In this document: piece after piece, positions 49,101 to 61,858 of the stretch
Layout: each line of letters starts with the position of its first letter
Numbering within the stretch: position 1 is the first letter of the stretch
From: Callaeas wilsoni
Taxonomy: Eukaryota > Chordata > Aves > Passeriformes > Callaeidae
Direction of reading: 5' to 3'
Assembly (NCBI GenBank): GCA_013398955.1
Contig: VWPU01013580.1
Location: 1 to 64,000, forward strand
DNA: 64,000 bases
The notes under the pieces: model-generated
Told to the model about the DNA's origin: nothing
Seen by the model: only the letters and a program-made list of their open reading frames with translations
Databases searched by the model: none
Made by a program: the position numbers and the translations under genes

Positions 49101-52100
49101 GCTGCTATTGTGCATCAAAGAAGTTTGTTGACTTAACTATAACCACAGAGTGTGTGTAATTTCCCAGAGCCACAGGACAGTCAAGATAAAATCTGGCAAA
49201 TTAGAGCTTCCCTGAGTGAGGGGAGTTTGGCCTTCTATCACTAGGTCTGCTCAAAGTGTGTGCTAGCCTTTTTAAACAAGAGTTAGTAACTATCTCCAGC
49301 AGACAGTTACAAACAGCAAGCTATGGAGATCATTCTATCACAACAGTGAAATTACAGTTTCCTTGTCATAATGAAGAAGGTTGAAGAGCACTCAGTGGAA
49401 AAGAATAAGGCTTAACTCATGATATTCACTTACAAACCAGAAAGGCCCTCACATAAACCAGTATTTGTTGAACATTTCTATTTCATTTAAAGCCATTTAA
49501 ATTATGATTTTATGGGCAATTATAGTAATCTTTGTGTTAATTAAATGGTTGTCAAGCTCCCAAATATTTGCAAGCAGGAGGTGTGTTACCCTAGTATACT
49601 AACTATAATGTGCTGTGCTAGAAATTGTGTTAACATTAAGGAACCAATACTGAATGTTTCGTGTTGAGGAGTTATGTGAAGTATACTTAGTATTTCAGTG
49701 GAAATTCCTGGCTTGTTCCTGGTGGCAAGAGTCCTGCTGGCAGGGGATCAAATTCAGCACAGACTGAATGTTTTCTGCTCACTAAACTAGAAGGCAATTC
49801 CGTGCTGAAGGCCTACTTTAAAAGGAAGAATTGTGTGAAGTTACTAAAATCAGGCAAATTTTAATATTTCTTAGCTTGTACTTAGCCAGTTTTAAGTTAA
49901 CAAGTCCCGACTCGAAGTGGTCTCAGAGGTGAATCTCTGCAGACTCTTGGCAGTCAGGGGAGAGGGATGGGCTGCTCCTGGGCATGAGCAGAGCAACTGG
50001 TTTCTGAGTTCTTGTCCAGATATCCCTCTAGGGGCAGCTACAAAGCTGCAGAGTGAAGCTTCATGTATAAAATTCCTTGAGTCCCTTTCCCACTTCAGGA
50101 AGCTGGTTATGGTGTTAAGGCCCATTCTTTACATCCTAAGTATCGTTCTGGTTAGCCGTGAATGGATCATTCCCATGCAGGGGAAGGAAAGAGGTCTTCC
50201 TCTCACCCTCTCGTCCTGGCACCTGTGGAGGTGGCAGTGAGAGTGCATGGCTGGGAACAGGCACAGGGATACTCCTGCCAGGCTGATTAGGTTTAAGAAA
50301 TTGCCAGGTCTTTGATGATACAGATAAAACAATTAAGGAGTTGCTGCTCTTTACCTGGATGCCCTTAAAGCTGCTCTATCCCAGGCAAAACCAGGACACC
50401 AGAGAGCCCATTTCAGTGCCCAGTGAAGCTGATAAGATTAAACCTCAACTGTGGCCAATATATGCCAATCTGTCTGACATTGCACTGAACTCAATTTAGT
50501 AGCTCTCACAAGGATACCCATGACACATAATCTTTGTGCTAAAGACAGTAATTTCTTAAATTGCTTTGCTAAATCTGCATAATTTTTACCTTAATTCTGA
50601 TGCTTCTTAGACATGAAACTAATCATTAAAGAAACTGATCCCCTATACAAAGTGCATGGTGACTGGTGATCAAAGTTGGTAAACTTATGTGTCTGGCTGA
50701 TTACAAAGATTTGTCTATGAGCAAGTTTAAACTGACAGCAGATATAATTATTAGTAAACAGTAATATAATAACTGTGATGTTCTTTGTTGAGGAAGCAAA
50801 TGGTGTTTCCTCTCAAGTCATATGGAAGCATCTCTCATGTTTCCCTGTAAGCTGTCATCTTCTTTGCCATTGTCTGTAATGCATGTGGCAAGAACTTTTA
50901 GATGTATTTGAGTAAAAAATGTCCAGAGAATGTTGTATTTTAAGGTCGTAATTCTGTGGTGACATAAGAATGAGGAGGATCTTGGGCTTCGCTGTGTTGA
51001 AGCTAGAGGAATGCTGCCGTGCTGGGAAGGGAATGGAGCATTGATCTGGTCAGGCCAGATTAAGCAAAAAGCAATCAGGAGAGAGCATAGCACAAATGCA
51101 TAATTTTAAATCATTCTTGTGTCTTGGGTAACATGTATCACTGTTGTACAACAGATTGTAGAGCTTGTGATTGAAAAATATTGCTCATAAGTCTCGCTGA
51201 GACAGCTATGCAGGTTACTACTCCCACCAATTTTTTTCTTCCCAAAGTACTGAGTATAATGCTGGAGTAAATGTGTTTTGATAATCAATTTTAGAAGCTG
51301 CTGCTCTTGTTTATTAGACATAATAGGAATATAGAATTAATGGGGCAAATACTAGATCTTCTGAATTGAGAATGAAAATTTGAATTTGAATTAATTTCTA
51401 GTAATTTGATTCATTACTTGATCACAAGGTGTTGCTTTGTGACAGCAGAAATAGGGTGGTTTTCCTGACATTTCAAAGCCGTTTAGGTAGAACTTAATCC
51501 CTGGCTATTGACTGACCTGTGGCCAGAATAGGATTTGTAGTCAGGCACCCTTTATTCTGTCTGTTACTCTTTATTATACCTTTTCCACTGGCAAGGAAAA
51601 TCTTTTAGCCTGTTGCTTTCCTCCTTGAGATCACTGGGGAGCTGTTACCACTTCAAGAAGAGTTACAGAGCAGAATCAAAGATTTATGTACTTGGATAAA
51701 GTATGTTAAAATGTGCTTATATATGTGTAGTCATGCTTGTATTATCAAATTGTAATTTCTCCTATAACTTTAAGATCTTTTAATGTTTTTTTTAAACTGT
51801 AGATTGATGAATAGTTTGTAAGACAACATGAGAAAAGTTACAACAAACTTAATTTTCAGGCCATCCCAAAACCATTAAAACTTCTCTTCTAAAAAATACA
51901 CAGTATTTTTTGTACAAAGACATTTAACATGTAGATCCATGAGAGGTTTATTCAGGATATCCGTCTTAAGGTGTTTTGATGCTTTTGGGCCTCTAAAGAG
52001 TGTTCTTTGCTTTATCAACTGAGTGAAAATGTTATTCATTAGCTTAGCAACTTTTTTTTTATCTTTGTTACTATTAATAAAAAGTACTATAGCAAGTGGA

Positions 52101-52499
52101 AATGGTGGGTGATCTGTACTTTGAAAGGGGAGTGAAATCTCCCCTTTTATGTCCAGATAAATATATATGACTGTTTTGTTGATGCAATTACCTAGTAGGA
52201 TGTTAAGCAGGAGGTTTTGCAACCATGAGTGCTAATTTATTGGCATTTTTCTGAGCCTGTCTGTTGTACCCTTTGAGAAACTATGTCTGCATAGTGTGTA
52301 TCTCCCGTTTTCCAAAGTTCTCTGTGTCTTAAGTTTTGAAATAAGCTTTTGGATGGTTCCCCATTGTAAGAGTTTTATCCCCAGCTCAGTACAAAAACTA
52401 GAGATCTCTGAATTTTCACCAGCTGTATCTCTACCTCTTTGTCCTATGAGCAGATTTTTATACTAAATGCTTCATTGCACATTTTTTGTCTTTTTACAG
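46161..52499 (+). other. STOX2: STOX2 intron 1, last part
   Basis: This is AT-rich intronic sequence with no gene seen. A short (TA)n/(CATA) tract lies near 48737-48760. AT-rich stretches around 49490-49580 with TTAATTAA and CAATTATAG words look like possible conserved noncoding sequence, but I cannot test conservation. The last bases TTTTTGTCTTTTTACAG are a strong acceptor for exon 2. Confidence 0.65.
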
Positions 52500-52652
52500 G
52501 TGATGTATCACCCATCAGCATGTCTCCCATCACTCAGTCACAGTTTATTCCACTTGGGGAAATCCTTTGCCTGGCCATCTCAGCAATGAACTCTGCCCGA
52601 AAACAAGTCACACAAGAAGCACTAATGGAGCACCTAACCACCTGCTTCCCAG
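52500..52652 (+). CDS. STOX2: STOX2 coding exon 2 (residues 56-107): first half of winged helix
   Basis: This 153-bp exon begins after TTTTTACAG and ends at CCAG|GTAACG. In phase with exon 1 it reads [15 protein letters not shown] and then [20 protein letters not shown], ending C-F-P plus one base. From about residue 70 it forms the N-terminal helices of the storkhead-box winged-helix domain, which continues in exon 3. The family is thought to bind DNA or act as a transcriptional regulator in the nucleus. Because both known and candidate upstream exons end in phase 1, this exon is the common hub for all predicted isoforms. Skipping it would remove half of the domain while keeping frame (153 = 51 codons). 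Confidence 0.95.
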
Positions 52653-53189
52653 GTAACGGGTCATCAATAAATCATTGGTCAGATGAGCACATGTCTGCAA
52701 AAGGGCAGTTAAAGAATTCTCAGTACCTTCTGGTTGGGAATATTGACTAATCCTGACATTCTAACCAAAAGTAAAAGGAGACATTAGGCTTCTAATCTTA
52801 AAACTTTTTCTTTATTCTTAAATATATGGAGAATTGAGTTCTCTTTGATAAGCCAGTTAATGCAAATTTGCAGGGCAAATTGCTGTCTTTATGTAAGTAA
52901 TAAAAATTACTTGAGGTACTAAACAATAAAATATTAGGCTGTTTCTTTTTTTAGACAGTATCAGAATAAGCTTGTTTGTGATTTTTCTCACAACCTTTTT
53001 TATCATCATAGCCAAAGGAGTACAGGGCTTCTTTAGTAGCTATGGAGAACAAAGCGTGATGTGTCATAGCCGGAGCAAAGTCATTTCACCTTGTGGCTTT
53101 CAAGCCGGTTGTAGCTAACTCATAAGAGTTTTGTTGACATCATTCAACCAGTTCAAGTGTCATTGTCTAATCTCCGAAGAGGTAACCTC

Positions 53190-53215
53190 AGGGAGGTCTC
53201 TGTAGAGACCTCCCT
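53190..53215. repeat. Near-perfect palindrome: 12-bp arms, 2-base centre
   Basis: AGGGAGGTCTCT (53190-53201) and AGAGACCTCCCT (53204-53215) are exact reverse complements around GT. It lies about 540 bases after the exon 2 donor. It could fold as a hairpin in the pre-mRNA or as a cruciform. Confidence 0.85.
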
Positions 53216-56200
53216 CTTGAAGACCAGATTTTCCACACAACTGCATGTCTTCCTTCACCTAGGACAGGCTCTCAATGCGTGGCCTGATGCGAGTAGTACA
53301 GTCCAGTGAAAATGATGTGCCTGCTTCAGGGGGAGGTTATATTTAAATGGAAAGAGCTGTGTCAGCCTGCTTTCCAGGAGTTCTCAGATCCTTCTTGGAC
53401 ACAGTTCTGGCTTTTGCTTCTGTACTGCCCCTGCGTGAAAAACAACAATAAAGACAATCCTCTCCATGACTGAACTGAAAGTTTTGGAGAGCCATAGATA
53501 CACTTGCTATGTTCACAAATGCTGGTGTACTGTTCAGAAGATATTCTTGTCAGCATTTGATATTTATCAAATGGTAAATGGAAAATGTCTTGGATTAAAG
53601 ATACTATAACATCACAAAAAGGGAATTCTATAACAAGAACGTAGTCTTGAATATGCTGCTTCTGTACTGGCCATCTGTATCTGGAGTGGGTGAATCATGC
53701 AAAATGCCTCTTGTAGAGACATTTTACACTGAGGCGCTAAAGCGCTGGGCAGAGGTTTACTGCTTAAGAGAGCAGAACTTTTTCATTTGTGCTTTGTATG
53801 ATCCTGGGCAAGATGTTTACCTATTCTGCTTCTGAGTTTACGGTTCTCTAAAGTAGTTGAGAAACTTCTCCGTTATACCTATTTTGTAGCTGAAAAAAGT
53901 AGCTAATTAAAAATGCTTCAGTGGGAAAACTACTCATACATCTGGCTCATCTAGGCAGCCTAACCATAGCCATGTTTTGATGTCTGGAATTTTTTTGCTT
54001 ACATTTCAGAGCAAGAGTTACTTAAAGCCTTGAAATTTACATGTCTTTTGCTATAACTGATACTAAGTTCTGAGAATTTAAAATATAATTCTCAATTGAG
54101 AGCTGTGTTTGGAATAAATAACTCTGTCTGACATTTAATTATTGCACTTTGAAAAAAATACTGCAAGCGTATTTTGTAAATACTGGCTTTCTCTCCCTAT
54201 TTGTAGTTTTGTTTATCAGGCTGATTTTGAAAATAGGGGTAAAAATTGTGAGGGTTAGAGTGCAAAGAAGGGAAAGTTCACAATTTTAATTCATTTTGAT
54301 GATTTTTTCCAAGTTATCTTTTCTTTGTGTGCTATGTACTAGAAGAGTTTCATAGATTGCAAGTATTTTTTCCATTATTCTATCAATATTTTTATATAAA
54401 CATTGTTGCATGGTGGAAATGATAATTTATTGGTGACATCCCTTGAGTTTCCTGGGAGCATGATTATCAGTTCACTTGGTGTGTTGTGCTATTCTTGTTA
54501 GACAGAACTAAACATGAAAAATAATTCAGCTGGCTGGATTATTTTGTAGACATTGCTCAGACGAAGCCTGAGGCAAGTTAGCACATAGTCTCTTGCTGCC
54601 TTTTTTTTTTTCCACTAGCCATTAACATGTGAATTTCTCAAGTCTGAGATATTAAAAAAAAGGAGAGCCTCACTTCCCAAAATGTAGAGAAAGTTGTTTG
54701 AAGAAAAAAAATCCACCCTTTGTTGACCAATTTTTCCCCTTCTCTAGAGAAAAGCCTTTCTCTCCCAGCCATGACATGTTTAACATAGCAAGCATACATG
54801 TTCTCTCAGTGTATAAGGATTATCCAAAAATTTTATCCTTTCCAATAAACAGAACTTCTTGTGCTGACATTTTTCACTTTTCTGCCCAAACCCCTCTAAT
54901 AAATCAGCTGTAGCTTTTTGAGCCCTTGTATTCTTTGTGGCTATTGTAAAATATCTGATGTCCTCTCTTTTTCTGATAGCTTATTTTTCCTAACTAGGTG
55001 CTGATGCTCTGAGGGAGAGAAAAGCATTACCACTGCAGATGTGTCTGTTATTATCACATAACCTCTCCATATCCCTTCCTGTAGCAGCACTTGTCTGCTT
55101 GTGTTGTTTGTGCTTTAATGAACAGATGCTTCACTGCATTTCATGGTGTAGATAAATTTCCTAAGACCCCAGATGCTATTGTCAAAAGTGCCTAAGAATA
55201 ATAAACCTTTTTCCTCAGTGCAGGGTCTTACAGTTGCCGTCTATCCCTCTAGTTTGCTGAGCCATTGTGCAGGCATAAATCTGGGCCATGGCTCTATCTG
55301 AAATAAGGTATGCTAATTATTTATAACATCACATAGCAACCACTCCACATCTTTAACTAGTATTTCATGAGCCAATCAGAGTATTTCTTTTATCCCTTGT
55401 TAAGCCTTAGCATCAGCTCAGGAGAAAATCATTTTAGCAGATTTAACACCATTTAAGTACTACTTCAGATGTATTTTTCATGAATTTATTTTATTCAAAA
55501 AGTTTGTATTGATAATGCACATCTTATGTGTGGTTTTTATTTGTTGGGTTTTTAAAAAACCAGAGGGCTGCTCCTGCACATGCTTCCATTATTCTAACTT
55601 CGAATTCAACAATGAGATGTTTGTACAGCCCTACTTTGTAATTTATTGACCGTGGTTTAAATCCCATACATTAAATATAGATACTTGAAATCCAGTATAA
55701 GGAGCTAAGAATGTAACCCCTGTTCTGTGTTTGGCAACCAGACGCTCTCATCTGTATGAACCTGGATGAAGACAACATCAACCCTTAGTCTGTGCTGCCT
55801 TTAGTAAGGATATTTGTCCTTTTTTTTTCCCCCAATTTTGTCCACATACATGTTTAAATAATTTTAAGACATTCAAAATTTCGATGTAGAAAATACTTGT
55901 GTATTGAACTACGTTGCTTTTGAAGTAAGCAGTTTTCTGAAAGCTGGCAAATTCCTCTGACAATCACCTTTATAACTTCACTCTTTAAATATATGAATTA
56001 TATGTGCAGCACTTAAAAGAAGTGTCTTACATTAACTGAGTTCACTCTAGGTCAGTATTCTTTGTGAGCAGCAAACAAGACATAATCTTCTGTCTGGAAG
56101 CTCAGTGGATGGCATAGTAGACTCTCTTGAGATACAGAAAATGTACATGTCTGATGATTCAGTGTCCAGACAGTTTCTGCTTTTGAATTATTAAACCACT

Positions 56201-56953
56201 ACATAATCTTAAATAACACCACTGCTGTCATGCGATATTTTATGGGGTAGAATCTCTAAGCCACTGGGTTTTTTTCCCTTGTTCCTATTTAATGAAGGAA
56301 GTGAGACCATAAGGAGACTTTTGAATGCAGGGGGGTAGGTTGTGTATAGACATCATGTGGGCAGATTGCTTTAAAGAGTGAAATCTTGAGATAGCTAAGA
56401 AATCTGTATTCACTCTGGATCCCATTGTTCCTTTTTTAATGTCATTGCTCCTGCCTGCCATGCAGGAAAGCCTAAGCTGAGTTTGGTCTGTTTCTGCTTT
56501 TGTAAGTACCTAAAAGAGCTTGGAATAAAACCCATAGCTACCCTTAGCTGACAGTGCTGAGCTTCCAAGATCTGCATCTGCTGTCATCACTGCTGGCTTA
56601 TTGAACCACAGCATGGACTGTATGCTGGGAGTGATAAAAGTGTTAGGTTTCAACTCTGGAGAGAAGGCTGACACGATTAACTTTACAGCATCATTGACTG
56701 TCAGACATGCTGATTTTTTTTCCTTGATGTTTATCTGCACATTGTCCATTCACAGGAGTTACTCAATTAATGTAACTACTGAGCATCCAGTGTTTAGAGA
56801 CCCACCCAACACATTGTAGCCCTTATGGTTTTCTGGGTGAAAAATACATATTATTTTTACCGTGTATTTCCAGTGTATTTTTGCCTTAAGTTGGTGTAAA
56901 ACATCAGCACATCCATTTCAATCTCTTTTCCTAACTTTTCTCTAAGCTTCCAG

Positions 56954-57059
56954 GAGAAATACTTTAATCCCTTTTATTTCTGTGGTGATATTTTTGAAGC
57001 AGTATGTTAAGAAAAGTCTTTTTAGTAAAATAAGGATGAAGAACCAGGTTCTCACAAAG
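56954..57059 (+). other. STOX2: Exon-like segment in intron 2 (possible poison exon)
   Basis: A 106-bp segment has a strong acceptor (CTCTTTTCCTAACTTTTCTC...CTTCCAG, including a branch-like CCTAAC) and a consensus donor AAG|GTAAGTAT. Spliced between exons 2 and 3 it reads G-E-I-L and then TAA (stop), and its length is not a multiple of three. Inclusion would truncate the protein inside the winged helix and should trigger nonsense-mediated decay. Either it is a regulated poison exon or a silent pseudo-exon, and the sequence cannot tell which. Confidence 0.35.
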
Positions 57060-58287
57060 GTAAGTATACGCTGAAGTATTTCTTGTAAAGTTCTGAAAAG
57101 TGCAATGGATCGGGCAGGTTGTTCCTGTAGGGGAAGGAAGAGAGGTTGGCTGCTGCAGAGCAGGTGCAGCTGGGTTGGACCATGTTTGGACCCTGCAGTG
57201 CGTATTCAGCACGGGATGGAGAAACAAATGAGCTTGAGTTTTGCGGTCATCCATGTCTTGTGCTGATGCAAGTCATAATGTCAAAGGGGTGGTGTTGCCC
57301 AAGCAGACACAGCAGCTCCACTGCAGGAATGAAGACTTAGATGACCACTGGTTGTTACAGAGATTGAAATCACTCTTCATGTTCCTGTGTGCTATCAAAA
57401 GCTCGTGCAGAGGACAGCCTGCTTTGCTTTGTAATCCAGAGGAAGCTCACCATATTGTTTACTGCAGTCCAGAGAGATTCAGAATTCTGGGCTAGGGACA
57501 AGTAGCTCTTGTTTTTTCCCCACGTCTCTGGATTTCAGCTTTTCCGACCTATTGCTGTTTCTGGCATGTTAACTCATCTAGACGTTCTGGGGGTCTTTGT
57601 TACTTTCACTTAGATTATTACAGAAATCGTGGACACCTGCATCAAAATGGGAGAAAATGCAAGCTCCTGATTCTCCATATTTTTTTCCAATTTTCATTCT
57701 CATTTATGCTCTCAAATTATATCCTATATTGGCCTCTCACTTCTTGCATCTAAAGTGGCCCCAATATTTCAGCTCTATGGACTGTGCATGAACTATGTTA
57801 ACTCTACCCCAGTCAAAACCAGCACATGTGTACTTCTCCCTGGCGCTTTCTGTGTTGTAACTGCTTTCACACACATCCATGTTGTTCCTAACCCTTTGCT
57901 GTTTCCATTTTAAGATTTTAGTTATGGATATGAGTAGTATGGTCATTATCACTAAGTTCAAACAACACTCAAAGTCAGACATAAGAATATGTTGCCTCCA
58001 ACCCAGTTGCAAGAAAGAGGATGAGTTAAAGAATTAGTACAATTTCTCTTGCTGCTTTTAATGGGTGTTGATGTCACAAGGAGATCAGTGAGCTTGCAGG
58101 CTCCAGCCTTTGATGTGTTGGAGAAGAGTTGGTCACCAGACACTGTGCGCTACTGGAGATACCGTGTTTGTGGCAGGTACCCCAGCTGAGATTTCTCCAT
58201 GAAGTGTTTTTGTAAAATGCATATGCTTCACTGAAATGCTTTTGCATGCACTGAAATTCTGTTCTTCAGGACAGAGTTTGACTTTAC

Positions 58288-58392
58288 AAGGTCCTGGCCA
58301 ACCTGATCTAAATTGGCCAGGATTTGAGTAGTGGTGCTGACCAGATGAATTCATGAGTTCCCTTCCAACCTAAGTTGCTGTCTGATTCTTTT
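58288..58392 (+). repeat. CR1-like LINE 3' end fragment
   Basis: The sequence AAGGTCCTGGCCAACCTGATCT, then CAGATGAATTCATGAGTTCCC and CTTCCAACCTAAGTTGCTGTCTGATTCT follows the order of a CR1 3' end (GGCCAACCTGATCTA ... GATGAnnT...GGTCCCTTCCAACCTAA...TGATTCT). It is truncated and diverged, followed by a short T run. The ends are approximate. Confidence 0.65.
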
Positions 58393-59592
58393 TTTTTTCC
58401 TAAATTACTTTTGTTTAAGAGAAAACTAAGACCCAGAATAAATAATATTAACTTTTTCTGTTTAAAATAGAACATCCAAACCGTTGAAAAAAAGTCTCTA
58501 CTTCTAAAAATGTAAACCAGACTAGTACTCAGGATTAAAACACATTTTAGTTAAACAAAATGTATTTATTGAAGATAGCTTTTTCCACTGATAAGTTGGA
58601 ATTATTTTAATTTTTTATTCTGCATAAACAGACTTTTTAAAACTAGTTTGTGAACTAAAGTTCTTTTTTCCTTCGCTCTAGATGGAACTTACTCCTATAC
58701 ACAACATGCAACTTAGTGTTTTATCTAATAAAGTATTGAAGACTTGGTCTAGCACCACTGAATCCAGCAGGTGCACTGGTAATGGGAAGGATCTGGCTCA
58801 CAATGCCAAGTCTACCATATGCCATTGATGCAGGGTAGTCATACTTGTCCCTCTCTCAGTATGCAATGTATGTACTTCTGTGTCCCTCACATTGCACCTG
58901 AAAGACAAGGAACTCTGAGAAGCAAATTTTTGGGAGCTAAATCTGTAACTTCCAGCCTAAACGGGAAAGACTTTCTGGGTAAGATGAACTGTATCATTCA
59001 GGATGTCTCTGTTTTGGAGCAGCTGATGTAGTTGAAACAGATTTTAATGGGAGAGCAAATCAGTTAAATCAGGTCCGTGATAAAGGGATGGTTTGAGGAA
59101 CTGCTTTTTTTTATCTGTGTAGTATTCTGTGGAAAAAGCAGCTTAGGCATCCAAAGTAACCAATAACTACTGCTTTATATATGACGAGGCACTATAAGAA
59201 TAATTCCGGTGAATATGGATATAAATACTTAGTTGGAAGAAGAATAAAAGTAGAATATTTCCCTTGACACTCTGATTTTCAGTGATTCCATCTTGTAGCT
59301 TAAGGTCACCTGCACATTGGAAGTGACTAGAAGTTCTCTTGGGGTTTTTTTTTAGCGCTTTATTAATGGCCTCCTTTCTATTTAATTAATAATTGATATG
59401 TCTGAAGTGTAGGAGATAAGTGGAGAAATAAACAGAGAAGAGAATGGCTAACAAAATGCTTTACTGGAGTTGTTTGTTCAGCATATTCCAGCTTGCGCAT
59501 TGGAAAAACTAGCTTTTTGTTGGGTAGGAGGAAGCCAGAGAGTCCTACACAGTTTTATGCACTTCCTGATATGTGTTTACTGTCATTTCTAG

Positions 59593-61858
59593 GAGTTCCA
59601 ACACCCAGTCCGGAAATCCTTCGACATACTTTGAATATGCTTGTGCGGGAGAGGAAAATATACCCAACTCCGGATGGTTATTTCATTGTAACCCCACAGA
59701 CTTACTTTATAACACCATCTCTCATAAGAACTAACAGTAAATGGTACCATTTGGATGAGAGGATACCTGACAGGTCTCAATGTACCTCTCCACAACAAGG
59801 AACTATAACTCCCTCCACCTCAGGATGTGTCAGGGACCGAACACTACCCAAAAACCACTGCGACTCCTGCCATTGTTGCAGAGAAGACATGCACAGCATG
59901 CATGCGTCTACCTTACAGAGGAAATCAGCAAAAGACTGTAAAGACTCATACTGTCCTCCTTCATTATGTCAGGTCCCACCTACTGAGAAAAGTAAAAGTA
60001 CTGTCAATTTTTCCTATAAAGCAGAGACACTCACAAAGCCTAAGGATGTAGAAAAGCAGTCTAAGAAATTTGGACTCAAATTATTCCGATTAAGTTTTAA
60101 GAAGGATAAGACCAAACAATTGGCAAATTTCTCTGCCCAGTTTCCTCCAGAGGAGTGGCCGCTAAGGGACGAGGACACTCCTACCACTATACCTAGAGAG
60201 GTAGAAATGGAGATTATTAGGCGCATTAACCCAGACTTGACTGTGGAAAATGTCATGAGACACACTGCACTAATGAAGAAACTTGAAGAAGAAAAAGCTC
60301 AACGGAGCAAAGCAGGGTCTTCAGCTCACCACAGTGGACGAAGTAAAAAGAGCAGGAATCACAGGAAGTCTCATGGGAAATCGAGGTCGCACAGCAAGAC
60401 CCGAGTGTCCAAAGGAGACCCATCAGATGGCTCTCATTTGGATATACCTGCTGAAAGGGAGTATGAGTTCTATGATCCCTTGACTCGATCCCCACGAGAA
60501 GGCTGTTTTATAATAGAACACAAGGGAGATAATTATATAATGCACAGCAATCCTAACATGATTGAATCTCACTTTCCCATGACACCAGAGTGGGATGTGT
60601 CTGGTGAACTGGCCAAAAGAAGAACTGAAATGCCTTTCCCTGAACCTTCTAGGGGAAGCTCCCACTCCAAGGTCCATCGGAGCCACAGCCATACACAGGA
60701 TAGAAGATCAAGGAATGAGCGGTCCAGTAAGGCTAAAGAAAGGTCTAGATCCATGGATAACTCCAAGGGACCTCTGGGCTCAGCTACTTTAGGCACACCT
60801 GAAGATATAGGTGAAGGCTGTAGCCCAGATGACCAAACAACTAGCCAAACCTACATTGATGATAGTACCTTAAGGCCATCTCAGTCACTCAGTCATCAAA
60901 GGGCTCTGATTTCATCCACAAGCTACAAAGAGACTTGCATCCCTGAAATAGCTAGTGGCAGTGTAGAAACCCCCAGTTCTTGTAGCCTATTGGAACAAGG
61001 CAAGCCTACAGAGAATTTGCCATCATATAGTGAGCTCAACTCCTGCACAACAAAATCTGCAGTTGATGACTATTTTCAGTGCAACACATCCAGTGAGACT
61101 GTGCTTACTGCTCCGTCACCACTGGGAAAGAATAAAGAGGATCATGATACGCTAACAGGGACAGATGGGCTAAAAAAAATTACTCCCACAGAAAGACAGT
61201 CTCAACATATTGCTAGGGAGCCTGGGGTGCACAAGGAGGAGTCCCCAAAGGGCCCAAGCAGTGGTTCAGTGATTGCTGGCCAAACTCCAGAGGTGATTGC
61301 TAATGGGCGGCTGGTTCAACACCATAGCACTGAATCAAGCAGCCTTGATAAAAGGAAAGAAATATTTAGCAAGGATACACTCTTTAAGCCTCTGCACAAC
61401 ACTCTCTCTGTGAATAGTTATCATAAGTCTAACACACCTCTGCTAAAGCCCCATCAAAAGACCCCCTCTGACTCACTGCCCGTCAGATGTGAGAAACTTG
61501 AACAAGCAATGGTAACCTCAGTCACACAAGTCATGCCTGTTTCTCAGAGACAGCAAGAGACAACCGGGAACCAGGAGGCCTCCTTTGACTACTACAACGT
61601 ATCTGATGATGATGACTCAGAGGAAGGAACCAACAAAAATGCTGAGGAGGAAAAGAACAGGGATGATGTTGGTACGATGCAGTGGCTCCTAGAGAGAGAA
61701 AAGGAAAGGGATCTGCAGCGAAAGTTTGAGAAGAATCTTACTCTTCTCACCCCAAAAGAAACAGAAAATAGCAACAACCAGAGAGCCACCCACTCAGCCC
61801 GCCTGGACAGCATGGACAGCAGCAGCATTACTGTGGACAGCGGGTTCAACTCTCCACG
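59593..61858 (+). CDS. STOX2: STOX2 coding exon 3 (residues 107-862): rest of winged helix and long tail
   Basis: This 2,266-bp exon encodes most of storkhead-box protein 2. It opens GVPTPSPEILRHTLN, completing the winged helix to about residue 148 (YFIVTPQTYFITP). It continues with a Cys/His-rich patch (about 196-205, CDSCHCCRED), a basic segment (SKKFGLKLFRLSFKKDKTKQ), a conserved EMEIIRRINPDLTVENVMRH stretch, and a Ser/His/Arg/Lys-rich run (about 347-379). The long low-complexity Ser-rich middle ends in an acidic patch (about 778-798) and a charged helix with MQWLLEREKERDLQRKFEKN. It ends SSITVDSGFNSP plus CG at the donor CACG|GTAGGA. Mammalian STOX2 continues about 64 residues in a further exon, not found here. 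Function: STOX1-related, presumed nuclear transcriptional regulator. No frameshift or premature stop was seen. Confidence 0.95.

Larger units (their letters stand above)
52653..59592 (+). other. STOX2: STOX2 intron 2
   Basis: About 6.9 kb of AT-rich intron contains no independent gene. It holds a perfect 12-bp-arm hairpin at 53190-53215, an exon-like segment at 56954-57059 with strong splice sites but an early stop, and a CR1 3' fragment at about 58288-58392. The terminal TGTTTACTGTCATTTCTAG is the acceptor for exon 3. The last 99 bases happen to be open in the exon 3 frame from an ATG at 59493, but they show the pyrimidine-rich look of an intron end and are not coding in the main transcript. 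Confidence 0.75.

Noticed and set aside
52439..52750. 103-codon open frame around exon 2
   Set aside because: Only 52500-52652 matches STOX2. The flanks are intronic on both sides of good splice sites.
59493..59592. Open in-frame ATG extension directly upstream of STOX2 exon 3
   Set aside because: The 33 residues before GVPTP are unlike STOX2, and the stretch ends in a splice acceptor (CATTTCTAG) that joins exon 2 in perfect phase. It is intron read-through. An alternative promoter here would give a protein with half a winged helix, and nothing supports one.
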